From positions 62,001 to 126,000 of the forward strand of contig NZ_JAFMPQ010000004.1 in NCBI RefSeq assembly GCF_020667845.1: a DNA stretch of 64,000 bases, in the 5' to 3' direction. The translations under genes and the position numbers were made by a program. The stretch is from Cognatishimia sp. F0-27. GTDB taxonomy: Bacteria; Pseudomonadota; Alphaproteobacteria; Rhodobacterales; Rhodobacteraceae. The notes beneath the pieces were generated by a model, which made no database searches, was not told the origin of the DNA, and saw only the letters and a list, made by a program, of their open reading frames with translations. This document shows positions 8,391 to 16,648 of this stretch, piece by piece. Within the stretch, counting starts at the first letter, position 1. Each line of letters opens with the position of its first letter.

Positions 8391-9827
8391 ATGAGCCTGA
8401 TACCGGGTAATGAGCCATCATTCCGAGAATCCGTCGACCTGATGTTCAACCGCGCCGTGGCGCTGATGGACCTGCCGCCCGGGCTCGAAGAAAAGATCCG
8501 CGTCTGCAACGCGACCTATACGGTGCGTTTCGGCGTTCGCCTGCGGGGCGGCATCCAGACATTCACCGGCTATCGCTCGGTCCATTCCGAACATATGGAG
8601 CCGGTCAAGGGTGGCATCCGCTATGCGCCCAGCGTCAACCAGGACGAGGTGGAGGCCCTCGCGGCGCTGATGACCTATAAATGCGCGCTGGTTGAGGCGC
8701 CTTTTGGCGGCTCCAAGGGCGGGCTCTGCATCGATCCGCGCCAGTATGACGAGCAGGAGCTTGAGCGCATCACGCGCCGCTTTGCCTATGAGCTGGCCAA
8801 GCGCGACCTGATCCATCCCGCTCAGAACGTGCCCGCGCCCGACATGGGCACCGGCGAACGTGAAATGGCGTGGATGGCGGATCAATATGCGCGCATGAAC
8901 ACGACAGACATCAATGCGCGCGCCTGTGTCACCGGCAAGCCGCTCAACGCGGGCGGCATCTCCGGTCGCGTCGAAGCGACGGGGCGCGGCGTGCAATATG
9001 CGCTGCGCGAGTTCTTCCGCGACCCCCGCGACGTGGAACGGACCGGGCTTGGCGGCAAGCTCGATGGCAAGACGGTCATCGTGCAGGGGCTGGGAAATGT
9101 GGGATATCACGCCGCCAAGTTTCTGTCTTCGGAGGATGGCTGCCGCATCATCGGGATCATCGAACATGATGGCGCGCTCTATAACGAGGCTGGCCTCGAT
9201 GTGGACGCGGTGCGGAACTGGATCATGACGCATGGCGGCGTCAACGGCTTTCCGGATGCCACACACACCGCCGAGGGCGCGGCGGTGCTTGAACAACCCT
9301 GTGACATCCTGATCCCTGCGGCCCTCGAAGGGGTGATCAACCTGTCTAATGCGCGCAACATCCAGGCGCCGCTCATCATCGAGGCTGCCAATGGCCCGGT
9401 GACAGCCGGGGCCGACGATATCCTGCGCGAGAGAGGGACGGTGATCATTCCGGACATGTATGCCAATGCGGGCGGTGTGACGGTGTCCTATTTCGAGTGG
9501 GTCAAGAACCTCAGCCATATCCGGTTCGGCCGGATGCAGCGCCGTCAGGAAGAAGCCCGCCATGAGCTGATCCTGGCGGAACTCGAGCGGCTGTCCGATC
9601 ATCTCGGCGACCAATGGTCCATGACGCCCGACTTCAAGAAGAAGTATCTGCGCGGCGCCGATGAACTGGAACTGGTGCGCTCCGGGCTCGATGACACCAT
9701 GCGGATCGCCTACCAGTCGATGCGCGACGTCTGGCACGAGCGCGAGGATGTGAACGATTTGCGCACGGCGGCCTATCTGGTCTCGATCGAAAAGGTCGCG
9801 GCCAGCTACCGCGCCAAGGGGCTTTGA
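8391..9827 (+). CDS. gdhA: Glutamate (Glu/Leu/Phe/Val family) dehydrogenase
   Basis: The 478-residue enzyme belongs to the amino-acid dehydrogenase family that interconverts glutamate and 2-oxoglutarate with ammonia and a nicotinamide nucleotide. The substrate domain has KGGIRYAP (73-80) and the catalytic lysine in FGGSKGGL (Lys109), then PAPDMGTG. The Rossmann domain has the nucleotide-binding GLGNVG at 233-238. A C-terminal extension of about 60 residues after ADELELVRSG is typical of the roughly 480-residue alphaproteobacterial form. GGGGGAG ten bases upstream supports the ATG at 8391. It is a single gene; the symbol denotes function, and the cofactor preference is not decided by what I can see. 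Confidence 0.9.
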   Translation: MSLIPGNEPSFRESVDLMFNRAVALMDLPPGLEEKIRVCNATYTVRFGVRLRGGIQTFTGYRSVHSEHMEPVKGGIRYAPSVNQDEVEALAALMTYKCALVEAPFGGSKGGLCIDPRQYDEQELERITRRFAYELAKRDLIHPAQNVPAPDMGTGEREMAWMADQYARMNTTDINARACVTGKPLNAGGISGRVEATGRGVQYALREFFRDPRDVERTGLGGKLDGKTVIVQGLGNVGYHAAKFLSSEDGCRIIGIIEHDGALYNEAGLDVDAVRNWIMTHGGVNGFPDATHTAEGAAVLEQPCDILIPAALEGVINLSNARNIQAPLIIEAANGPVTAGADDILRERGTVIIPDMYANAGGVTVSYFEWVKNLSHIRFGRMQRRQEEARHELILAELERLSDHLGDQWSMTPDFKKKYLRGADELELVRSGLDDTMRIAYQSMRDVWHEREDVNDLRTAAYLVSIEKVAASYRAKGL

Positions 9828-10002
9828 TCACAGGCCGGTGCCACAGGCTTTGTGGCAAAGGCCGGACGCGGTCCTGGCATTTTGCGACCGCTGGCATCAG
9901 GCGCTGCGCGGTTGCGGAGGTGTCGGGCCGCCGCGCAAGGGCGGGTCATCAATAGGCGTCCTTCTGCCAAGGTCGGCGCGTGCCGGCTTTGGCAGGCCTC
10001 AA

Positions 10003-10134
10003 GCGGGCAACCGGACGCAGGCCAAAAGCGGGCAACCGGGGGCGGGCCGGAAACGGCCAACCGGGGGCGGGCCGGAAACGGCCAACCGGGGGCGGGCCGG
10101 AAACGGCCAACCGGGGGCGGGCCACCAGCGGGTG
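10003..10134. repeat. Tandem repeat of a 25-bp GC-rich unit
   Basis: Four near-identical 25-bp copies of GGCCAACCGGGGGCGGGCCG plus GAAAC occupy 10030-10054, 10055-10079, 10080-10104 and 10105-10129. The two middle copies are identical, the first differs by one base and the last diverges at its 3' end. A degenerate copy precedes them at about 10003-10029. Because 25 is not a multiple of three, open frames that cross the array change register in each copy, so it is almost certainly non-coding. It lies downstream of the glutamate dehydrogenase gene. Confidence 0.9.
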
Positions 10135-10195
10135 ACCGGGTGTTATGGCCCGGGCCCAAGGTGACGGATCGCTCCGCCAAAGGCTGCTCGGTTTT

Positions 10196-10413
10196 CACGA
10201 CCCTTGCCCGCGACGACGGGGCGCGCGAAGGGCCGTCGATTGCCACGACCCGCGCGGGCGAAGACGGGGGCGCGCAATAGGGCCAGCGCATTCCGCAACC
10301 CGCGCCCGCGACGACGGAGCGCGCGAAGGGCTGGCGATTGCCACGACCCGTGCCCGCAACGACAGAGGCGCGAAGGGGCCGTCGCATGCCACGACCCGCG
10401 CAAAGACGAACGG
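10196..10413. repeat. Degenerate tandem repeat of about 48 bp
   Basis: Four imperfect copies start at 10196, 10244, 10295 and 10342, with a truncated fifth at 10390. Each begins CACGACCC or GCAACCC, continues with GCCCGCGACGAC and GGCGCGCGAAGGG, and ends with a CGATTGC-like block. The period is 47-51 bases. The unit differs from the 25-bp array just upstream. Open frames cross it on both strands, but the peptides are repetitive and have no ribosome-binding site. Together with the 25-bp array this fills the non-coding gap 9828-10534. Confidence 0.8.
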
Positions 10414-10534
10414 TGTTCACCAACAGAGCGCAATCCATTCCCAAGCCATGCGCTTGCCAACAGGGAGCGCTCACCATTGGGCGGGCACGCGCAGGCCGTT
10501 TCGGCGCCAAAGCCCAACCCGCCGCTCGCGCATG

Positions 10535-10557
10535 AAAAAGGCCCCCGCCGGGGCCTT
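10535..10557 (-). terminator. Terminator of the ABC transporter operon
   Basis: On the minus strand AAGGCCCC pairs with GGGGCCTT around a four-base loop (10538-10545 with 10550-10557), followed by five T. It ends the permease gene, whose stop codon is at 10596. Confidence 0.85.
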
Positions 10558-10595
10558 GATCGGGCATCTCGCGAACGGCGCACAAGGGGGAGGCG

Positions 10596-11870
10596 TCAGG
10601 CCTTGCCCTTCCACGGTACGAGGATGCGTTCGGCATAGCGCATCAGCATGTCGATCCCGAACCCGATGATCCCGATCAGGATGATGCCGAGAATCACGAT
10701 ATCCGTGTTCTGGAAGCGCGACGCGACCATGATCATCATGCCAGCGCCTTGCTCGGCTGCGACCAGTTCCGCGGCAACAACCGTGCCCCAGCACACGCCC
10801 ATCGCAACCCGCGCCCCGGTAAAGATCTCGGGCAGCGAATTGGGCACGATCACATAGCGCATGATCTGGCTCTTGCTGGCTCCCAGCGAATAGGCCGCAT
10901 GCACCTTCGAGATATTGACACCGGAAACCCCCGATCGCGCGGCAATCGCCATGATCCACAGCGCCGCGAGAAACAGCAGGATGATCTTGCCGCTTTCGCC
11001 GATGCCAAACCAGATGATGACAAGCGGAATCAAGGCAAGCGGCGGCACCGGGCGCATGAATTCGACAATCGGGTCGAACCAGCCGCGGAACCAGTTGCTC
11101 AGCCCCATCGCATAGCCCAGCGGGATCCCCACAAGCGCACCAAAGAAGAAGCCGACGACGACCCGGAACAGCGAATACCCCAGATGCTCCCACAGCGTGA
11201 AACCCCGAAAACCCTCTTTCACGACCTGAACGGTGCGGGTCCAGACCTCTTCGGGCGGCGGCAGGTAGAGCGGTTCCATCTGCCAGCCGCGGCTGGGGGC
11301 AAAATTCGGCGTGCCCTTGTCGGACAGGGTCACGGACCCGCTGTCGATCTTGACGGTTTCGCCACGGGCAATGGGCTGGCCATTGATCGCGACCACTTCG
11401 GCGCCGTCGGCCTTGGTGATCTCGTCATTGCTGTCGACCCGGATCAGGCCGGTGCGCCATTGCGCGATGGTGGCCGAATCGTTTTTGGCAAATCCGTCGC
11501 CGGGCGCGACCTCGGGCGCTTCGACGTCCTGTTCCCGCGGATGCACAAGCACGGTCACGGTGGCGTCGTCCCGCTGGCCATTGGCCTCGGCGGTGTAGGT
11601 GAATTCCGCCGTCCCGACAAATGGCGCAGGCGCATGCAGAAATTTCGGCAACAGCGCCGAGCCGGTGAACATTCCCCAGATCAGGAAGATCGTGAGGATC
11701 GATATCACGCCGGCCCAGCGATTGGGCCGCACCGCGCTTTCATCGCCAAAGGTGACGGTCTTGAGCGAAGTGAAATCGCGCACGGTCGCGCGATGCACGA
11801 CCTTGGTGACAAGAAAGAACGATACAACGAAGACGCCAATATAGATGGCGAGAACAAAGAACCCGGTCAT
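10596..11870 (-). CDS. NitT/TauT-type ABC transporter permease with a large periplasmic insertion
   Basis: The 424-residue membrane protein has two N-terminal helices (about residues 2-21 and 49-68). A hydrophilic stretch of some 120 residues follows, with GTAEFTYTAEANGQRDDATV and VVAINGQPIARGE. The last 230 residues are a standard binding-protein-dependent permease domain, including the EAA-type loop in SGVNISKVHAAYSLGASKSQ. Ordinary TauC/SsuC permeases are about 250-280 residues, so this one carries an unusual N-terminal extension. The start ATG overlaps the ATPase stop codon (ATGA). It would move a small solute, possibly an amine, taurine or sulfonate, across the inner membrane. Confidence 0.88.
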   Translation of the reverse strand: MTGFFVLAIYIGVFVVSFFLVTKVVHRATVRDFTSLKTVTFGDESAVRPNRWAGVISILTIFLIWGMFTGSALLPKFLHAPAPFVGTAEFTYTAEANGQRDDATVTVLVHPREQDVEAPEVAPGDGFAKNDSATIAQWRTGLIRVDSNDEITKADGAEVVAINGQPIARGETVKIDSGSVTLSDKGTPNFAPSRGWQMEPLYLPPPEEVWTRTVQVVKEGFRGFTLWEHLGYSLFRVVVGFFFGALVGIPLGYAMGLSNWFRGWFDPIVEFMRPVPPLALIPLVIIWFGIGESGKIILLFLAALWIMAIAARSGVSGVNISKVHAAYSLGASKSQIMRYVIVPNSLPEIFTGARVAMGVCWGTVVAAELVAAEQGAGMMIMVASRFQNTDIVILGIILIGIIGFGIDMLMRYAERILVPWKGKA

Positions 11871-12673
11871 GTCGCGGCCTCCGTGCGTCCCATGATTTCT
11901 TCTTCCATGTCCCAGATCATGGCGAGGATCTCGTCGCGCTTGGAGCCGAACTCGGGATGTTTCTTCACCTCGCGCAGATCGGCACCGACGCCGAGTTCGG
12001 CAAAGGGCAGGTGGTATTCCTTGTGGATACGCCCCGGGCGCGGGGCCATCACGATCAGGCGCTCTCCCAGAAGCAGGGCTTCCTCGACCGAGTGGGTGAT
12101 CAGGATGATCGTCTTGCCGGTCTCTTTCCACAATTTGAGCACGAGGCTCTGCATCTTTTCGCGGGTCAGCGCGTCCAGCGCGCCCAGCGGTTCATCCATC
12201 AGGATCACGTCGGGATCATTGGCAAGGCACCGGGCCAGGGCGACGCGCTGCTGCATCCCGCCCGACAGTTCATAGACCGCCTTTTCCTTGAAGTCCTGAA
12301 GACCGACCACGTCGAGCAGGTGATCGACGATCTGCGCCTTTTCGGCCTTGGGCATGCCCTTCATCGACGGGCCGAAGCCGACATTCTCGCGCACCGACAT
12401 CCACTCGAACAAGGCGCCCTTCTGAAACACCATGCCGCGTTCCGCGTCCGGCCCGGTGATCTCGTGCCCGTTCATCACCAGCGTCCCGCTGGTCGGTGCG
12501 AGGAACCCGGCCACGATATTGAGCAACGTCGTCTTGCCGCAGCCCGAAGGCCCAAGAACACTCATCAGCTCGCCCTCCTTGAGGTCGAGCGACACGTTCT
12601 CAAGCGCCTGAACCGAACTGCCGTTCGGCAGATCGAAGCGCATGGAAAGGTCTTTAATGGATAGGCCTGACAC
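11867..12673 (-). CDS. NitT/TauT-type ABC transporter ATPase
   Basis: The 268-residue protein is the ATP-hydrolysing subunit. It has Walker A GPSGCGKTT, the Q-loop VFQKGALFEWM, the signature LSGGMQQRVALARCL, Walker B VILMDEPLGALD and the H-loop ITHSVEEAL, all at usual positions. I chose the GTG at 12673 as start. It is preceded by GGGGA at a suitable distance and gives VSGLSIKDLSMRF, a usual N terminus for the family. The longer open frame from 12775 adds residues unlike ABC proteins. It sits between the binding-protein gene (120-base gap) and the permease gene (4-base overlap). Confidence 0.9.
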   Translation of the reverse strand: MSGLSIKDLSMRFDLPNGSSVQALENVSLDLKEGELMSVLGPSGCGKTTLLNIVAGFLAPTSGTLVMNGHEITGPDAERGMVFQKGALFEWMSVRENVGFGPSMKGMPKAEKAQIVDHLLDVVGLQDFKEKAVYELSGGMQQRVALARCLANDPDVILMDEPLGALDALTREKMQSLVLKLWKETGKTIILITHSVEEALLLGERLIVMAPRPGRIHKEYHLPFAELGVGADLREVKKHPEFGSKRDEILAMIWDMEEEIMGRTEAAT

Positions 12674-12793
12674 CGTGATTGTCCCCGCTTTTTTCTGGGT
12701 TTGGTCGCGGCTATTGGCTGCCGCGTTAAGGGTGGCCCGGCGCAACTCAACGCGCCGGGCCGGGGTCATGCGCACGCGCTCACGCGGCGCGGA

Positions 12794-13792
12794 TCACATG
12801 CCTTGTGCGGCTTCGAGCGGACCGGTGTTGATCGCCCCGTCATAGCTGTCCAGCGCGGAGTCGATGGAGCCTGCCGCGACAAACACGTCCGCCACACCTT
12901 TCATGAAGGGGGCCGCCGCGCCGCCGAACCAGCGCTCTGAGAGCTGCTCGTCGATGGAGGGGAACTTCATGGTGGAGATTGCGCTGCGCGCGGCGTCCAA
13001 ATCCATGCCCGATTGCTCCGCGATCACGGCCAGCATCTCGTCGGTGGGGTTGCTGTTCCACGCGTCGTTGGCGTCCGCGGTCACCTTGAGGAACTTGGCC
13101 ACCACATCACCATTCTCCGCGATGAAATCAGCCGGGGCGGAGGTCACGTCAAAGACGAGAATGCCCAGTTCTTCCTTCTCTGCGCCGGTCAGAAGGACGT
13201 TGCCGTATTCCTTCATGGAGGTCAGGCCACCGCCATAGCCGCAGGCGAAATCAACAGCTTTCTGGCCAAGCGCGTTCGCGCCTTCCGGGGGCGGCATATC
13301 GACGATGGACAGGCTGGCAAGGTCAATGCCGAAATGGTCCATCTGGCGCAGGAAGCCGTAATGCGCCGCGGTGCCGAGCGGCACGGCAACCTTCTTGCCG
13401 GCAAGCTCGTCGGCGGACATCTTGTCGATCTCCAGATCCGCGTGCACAACGCAGTTGTCATTGTCGGAATAGCTCACCGCGACGTCGACAACCTGGATGT
13501 CCTGACCGCCGGAGGAGGCCACGACGAAGGGCGGCACGCCCTGCGACACGGCAATCTGCACGTCGCCCGACGCCATCGCCGCGGACATCGCGGTGCCGGT
13601 TTCGAAGGACACCCAGTTCACCTTCATGCCAAGCGCTTCGTCATAGGCGCCCGATGCCTTGGAGGCGAGGAACGGCATGGGCCATTCCAGGAAGTATGCA
13701 ACAGTGATTTCGCCATGCCCATCGGCCATGGCGGTGGTGCCGGACAGCGCCGCTGCGACGCCGAGCACTGTGCCCAAGATCGTTTTTCTCAT
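12794..13792 (-). CDS. Periplasmic substrate-binding protein, NitT/TauT family
   Basis: The 332-residue product has a signal peptide (MRKTILGTVLG, cleavage near AMADG). The mature protein begins EITVAYFLEWPMPF and contains SFETGTAMSAAMASGDVQIA, a form found in many roseobacter proteins annotated as taurine-binding. It should capture the ligand in the periplasm for the downstream ATPase and permease. GGGAG upstream of 13792 supports the start. The true ligand is uncertain; the neighbouring DAO-family oxidoreductase hints at an amine or amino acid. It is the first gene of the operon and carries a candidate regulator site 47 bases upstream. Confidence 0.88.
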   Translation of the reverse strand: MRKTILGTVLGVAAALSGTTAMADGHGEITVAYFLEWPMPFLASKASGAYDEALGMKVNWVSFETGTAMSAAMASGDVQIAVSQGVPPFVVASSGGQDIQVVDVAVSYSDNDNCVVHADLEIDKMSADELAGKKVAVPLGTAAHYGFLRQMDHFGIDLASLSIVDMPPPEGANALGQKAVDFACGYGGGLTSMKEYGNVLLTGAEKEELGILVFDVTSAPADFIAENGDVVAKFLKVTADANDAWNSNPTDEMLAVIAEQSGMDLDAARSAISTMKFPSIDEQLSERWFGGAAAPFMKGVADVFVAAGSIDSALDSYDGAINTGPLEAAQGM

Positions 13793-13814
13793 TCTTCTCT
13801 CCCAGTTGGTAAAA

Positions 13815-13838
13815 AACAACGTCCTTTGACGTCTTGTT
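13815..13838. promoter_or_regulatory. Inverted repeat upstream of the substrate-binding protein gene
   Basis: ACGTC-cttt-GACGT (13819-13832) is a perfect inverted repeat. AACAA on the left and TTGTT on the right extend it outward with a small bulge. It sits 23-46 bases before the binding-protein start, next to the 17-bp candidate operator, and could be a further regulator site or a leader hairpin. The remainder of the 318-base gap 13793-14110 shows nothing else. Confidence 0.4.
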
Positions 13839-13855
13839 GTTTCGCATTGCAAAAC
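13839..13855. promoter_or_regulatory. Candidate IclR-type operator upstream of the ABC transporter
   Basis: GTTTCGCATTGCAAAAC is a 17-bp near-palindrome with one mismatched pair around a central base. It matches GTTCCGAATTTCGAAAC at 15330-15346 in 13 of 17 positions and the sequence at 14998-15014 also in 13 of 17. A related TTTCGCAAAAC follows at about 13861. It lies 47 bases upstream of the transporter operon. Confidence 0.5.
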
Positions 13856-14110
13856 TCGTCTTTCGCAAAACAAGATTATTGAGGGATCGTTCAACCCGTC
13901 AAATGATTTCTTCCTTCGCGTCCCGCGCGCCGCCGCGCATTGCGCGTTTGGCCACCGGATTGAGCAGTCGGGCCTCTGCGGACCCGTTCCATGTCCGATC
14001 TTATACATCGGGGGCGGCGAAGGTATCGCGCCAGCTTGAGACATCCGATCAGTCCAAAACGCCGGATCCGGCACTCCGGACGGGTGGGCGCGGGCGGATT
14101 CGGGCGCGGG

Positions 14111-14908
14111 TCAGGCCTCTTCTGTCTGCTCTGTATCCCCCGGAATCGCGTGCGGGGCGATGCCACCGATCATCCCGGTTACCCGCTGCGCCGATTGCAG
14201 GAGCGCCCCGCTCCAGCCCATCAGGTCGTCCATCGTGTTGCGGGGGTAAGTCGTCCAGATGTTCAGAACCGCGATCGGTTCGCCCAGATAGTTGAACACC
14301 GGAGCGGCGATGCCGATGAAATGCTCGTATTCCTCGCGATCATTGCGTCCGAACCCATGCGCGCGCACCCAGCGCAGCTCGTCCTTGAAGGCGCTCGGAT
14401 CTGTGATGGTGCGATCCGTGAAGCGCTCGAAGCTGTAATTGTTCAGCGTATCGTCAAGGATCGCGGGGGGCAGAAACGCCAGCAGCGCCTTGCCCGAGGC
14501 CGAGCAATGCATCGGTTCGCGCATGCCGGGGCGTTGCACCCCACCCATGGCCTGCGCGGATTCAAGCATCCTGAGATACATCACTTCGCGCCCGCCGGGC
14601 ACGCCGATGGTCACATTGGCGTCGAACTGCCGTTGCAGGCCTATCATCTCGTCCAGAGCGATTTCCTGGATGTCGTAGCCATTATAAGCGTTGCGCACGA
14701 GGTCAAAGACCCGCGCGCCAAGCACATAAACCTTCCTCTGTGGATCGTGGCGCAGCACGCCTTCCTCGACCCCGATGGCCAACAGGCGGTGGATCGTGCT
14801 CTTGTTGAGCCCGGTCCGGGTGACGATTTCCGAAAAGGTCAGCGGCTTTTGTGCTTCGCTCACCACGGTCAGCAGTGTCAGCAGCTTGTGAACGATCGAG
14901 CTTTGCAT
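14111..14908 (-). CDS. IclR-family transcriptional regulator
   Basis: The 266-residue protein has an N-terminal winged helix-turn-helix (about residues 5-65; LTFSEIVTRTGLNKSTIHRL is the recognition region) and a C-terminal effector-binding domain with MHCSASGKALLAFLP and the late GIAAPVFNYLGEPIAVLNIW motif. Such proteins repress or activate catabolic operons in response to a small molecule. The M at 14908 begins the typical MQSSIVHKLLTLL helix; an in-frame start at 15004 would add a basic tail unlike the family. It lies between the ABC importer operon and the divergent oxidoreductase gene, which makes both its likely targets. Confidence 0.9.
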   Translation of the reverse strand: MQSSIVHKLLTLLTVVSEAQKPLTFSEIVTRTGLNKSTIHRLLAIGVEEGVLRHDPQRKVYVLGARVFDLVRNAYNGYDIQEIALDEMIGLQRQFDANVTIGVPGGREVMYLRMLESAQAMGGVQRPGMREPMHCSASGKALLAFLPPAILDDTLNNYSFERFTDRTITDPSAFKDELRWVRAHGFGRNDREEYEHFIGIAAPVFNYLGEPIAVLNIWTTYPRNTMDDLMGWSGALLQSAQRVTGMIGGIAPHAIPGDTEQTEEA

Positions 14909-14997
14909 GGGGCAGGGGGCCTGGCGAATTGTTGTCTGGGTCCGAGCGCGCGGCCGTGCCTGTGTCGGAACGTCCAGCTTCCTATGATGGAACAAGA

Positions 14998-15014
14998 TTT
15001 TCACAATTCAAAAC
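14998..15014. promoter_or_regulatory. Candidate IclR-type operator upstream of the IclR gene
   Basis: TTTTCACAATTCAAAAC matches the 17-bp site at 13839-13855 in 13 of 17 positions, although it is itself less palindromic. It lies about 90 bases upstream of the IclR gene start and is the weakest of the three sites. An autoregulatory site would fit. The rest of the gap 14909-15358 is mostly very GC-rich sequence without a gene. Confidence 0.35.
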
Positions 15015-15329
15015 ACATTTCGCGTCGCGCCGCCTCTGCGCGCCGGGGGAGGGCATGCTGTGACGCGTGTCGACGCGGGCTGGTCGCGGGCTTTCTGTGC
15101 CCCGGCCTCCCCGGGGGGGGCGGCGCGGGGCGTGCCCCAAGCCGGGGTTCCCCGCCGGCGGGCCGCAGAGGGGCCTGTCCCGCGCATGACGGACACAGCG
15201 AGCACGCGTGCGGTCGCAGGATCTCGCGCGGCGCGTGGTCTGTCCCGATCCGACGGAACGCAGGGGCGTTCCCCGCGACACCGTTGACCGGGATGGGGCC
15301 GGTGTGTAGTTTTTCTTTCTAAAACATTT

Positions 15330-15346
15330 GTTCCGAATTTCGAAAC
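15330..15346. promoter_or_regulatory. Candidate IclR-type operator upstream of the oxidoreductase
   Basis: GTTCCGAATTTCGAAAC is a 17-bp near-palindrome (one mismatched pair around a central T). It ends 12 bases before the chosen start of the FAD oxidoreductase gene, in a locally A/T-rich patch (15309-15346). It matches the transporter site at 13839-13855 in 13 of 17 positions. Its position would let a bound regulator block transcription or initiation. Confidence 0.5.
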
Positions 15347-15358
15347 GAGATGGTGCCA

Positions 15359-16648
15359 ATGTCTGTCAGACAGGAGATCCACTGGGCGCGCACCGCCATC
15401 GACGCGCCCGATCTGTCCCCGCTCGACGGCGCGCAGCAGGTCGATGTTCTCGTGGTTGGCGGCGGGCTGACCGGTTGTCGCACAGCGCTCGGGCTGGTCG
15501 AAGGCGGGGCCAGCGTGGCGCTTGTCGACAGCAAGGACGTGGGCTGGGGCGCCTCCGGCCGCAGCGGTGGCCAGTGCAACCCCATCTGGCGCCAGACGCC
15601 CGACGCGCTCAAGGCCATGATGGGGGAGCGTCAGGCAGAGACCCTGATCCGGACCACACTTGGCTCCGCCGATGCGCTGTTTTCCGATATCCGCCGCTAC
15701 GGCGTGGCCTGCGATCCGGTGCAGGCGGGGTGGATCCAGGCGGCGCACACGCGCAAGGCCAGGGACCGAATGCAACGGCTTGGCGCGGCCTGGGCGGCGG
15801 TCGGGGCGGACATCACCGAGCTTGACGGCGATGCGGTCCAACGCGCCAGCGGATCGCCTGCCTATCGCTGGGCGCTGCGGCACAGCGCGGGCGGACATGT
15901 CCACCCGCTTTCGCTCACGCGCGGTTACGCCCAGGCGGCCATCGCGCGCGGCGCGCGGATGTTCCGCGACACGCCGGTGACCGCGCTGGAGCGGCGCGAT
16001 GGCGCGTGGCACGCCACGACGCCGCGCGGGACGGTCCGTGCCGAACAGGTGGTGCTTGCCACCAACGGATACAGCACGGATCTCTGGCCCGGACTGCGGC
16101 AGACCTTTCACCCGTTGGTCAGCGTCTCCCTCGTCACGGAGCCGCTCAGCGACGCGCAGCAGGCCACCGTGCTGCCCGGTTCGGTGACCATCTCGGATTC
16201 CCGTCTTGCGATCTTCTACGCGCGCTATGATCGTGACAAACGGCTGGTCTTTGGCTGCATCGGCAGCACCGATCACGTTGACAGGGTGTCGCTTGCGCGG
16301 CTCAGGCACGGGCTGCGCACCGTATTTCCCCAGATTGCCGACATCTCCGTTGCGCGGACATGGGCGGGGCGTATCGCCGTGACACCGCAGATGATGCCGC
16401 ATCTGCATGCCCCCGCGCCGGGGGTGGTTGCCGGGCTGGGGTTCAGCGGGCGCGGGATCGCCATGACCTCGGTGATGGGGCGCGCGCTTGCCGCCAAGGT
16501 GCTGGGCGCGCCCGATGACGCCTTGCCCTTCCCGGTCACGCCGGTTGTGCCGTTGCCGTTGCATGGGGTGACGCGCCGGTTGATCCCGCTTGCGGCCCCG
16601 GCCATGTCCCTCAAGGACAGGCTCGACACGGCGATCACCCGCACATGA
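15359..16648 (+). CDS. FAD-dependent amine/amino-acid oxidoreductase (DAO family)
   Basis: The 429-residue flavoprotein has the dinucleotide-binding motif VLVVGGGLTGCRTALGLVE (about residues 30-48), then DVGWGASGRSGGQ and a C-terminal GLGFSGRGIAMTSVMGRALA that closes the FAD site. This resembles PuuB-like gamma-glutamylputrescine oxidases and D-amino-acid dehydrogenases, which oxidise a C-N bond to an imine. I took the ATG at 15359, eight bases after GAGA; an ATG at 15350 is also in frame. It is divergent from the IclR gene, and its substrate is probably what the neighbouring ABC importer brings in. That link is inference. Confidence 0.85.
   Translation: MSVRQEIHWARTAIDAPDLSPLDGAQQVDVLVVGGGLTGCRTALGLVEGGASVALVDSKDVGWGASGRSGGQCNPIWRQTPDALKAMMGERQAETLIRTTLGSADALFSDIRRYGVACDPVQAGWIQAAHTRKARDRMQRLGAAWAAVGADITELDGDAVQRASGSPAYRWALRHSAGGHVHPLSLTRGYAQAAIARGARMFRDTPVTALERRDGAWHATTPRGTVRAEQVVLATNGYSTDLWPGLRQTFHPLVSVSLVTEPLSDAQQATVLPGSVTISDSRLAIFYARYDRDKRLVFGCIGSTDHVDRVSLARLRHGLRTVFPQIADISVARTWAGRIAVTPQMMPHLHAPAPGVVAGLGFSGRGIAMTSVMGRALAAKVLGAPDDALPFPVTPVVPLPLHGVTRRLIPLAAPAMSLKDRLDTAITRT

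Noticed and set aside
9838-10280. Open frames reading through the repeats after glutamate dehydrogenase
   Set aside because: The 25-bp period shifts the frame in every copy, and the peptides are low-complexity without initiation signals.
10003-10413. Possible CRISPR array
   Set aside because: The copies follow each other without unique spacers, and no cas gene is present.
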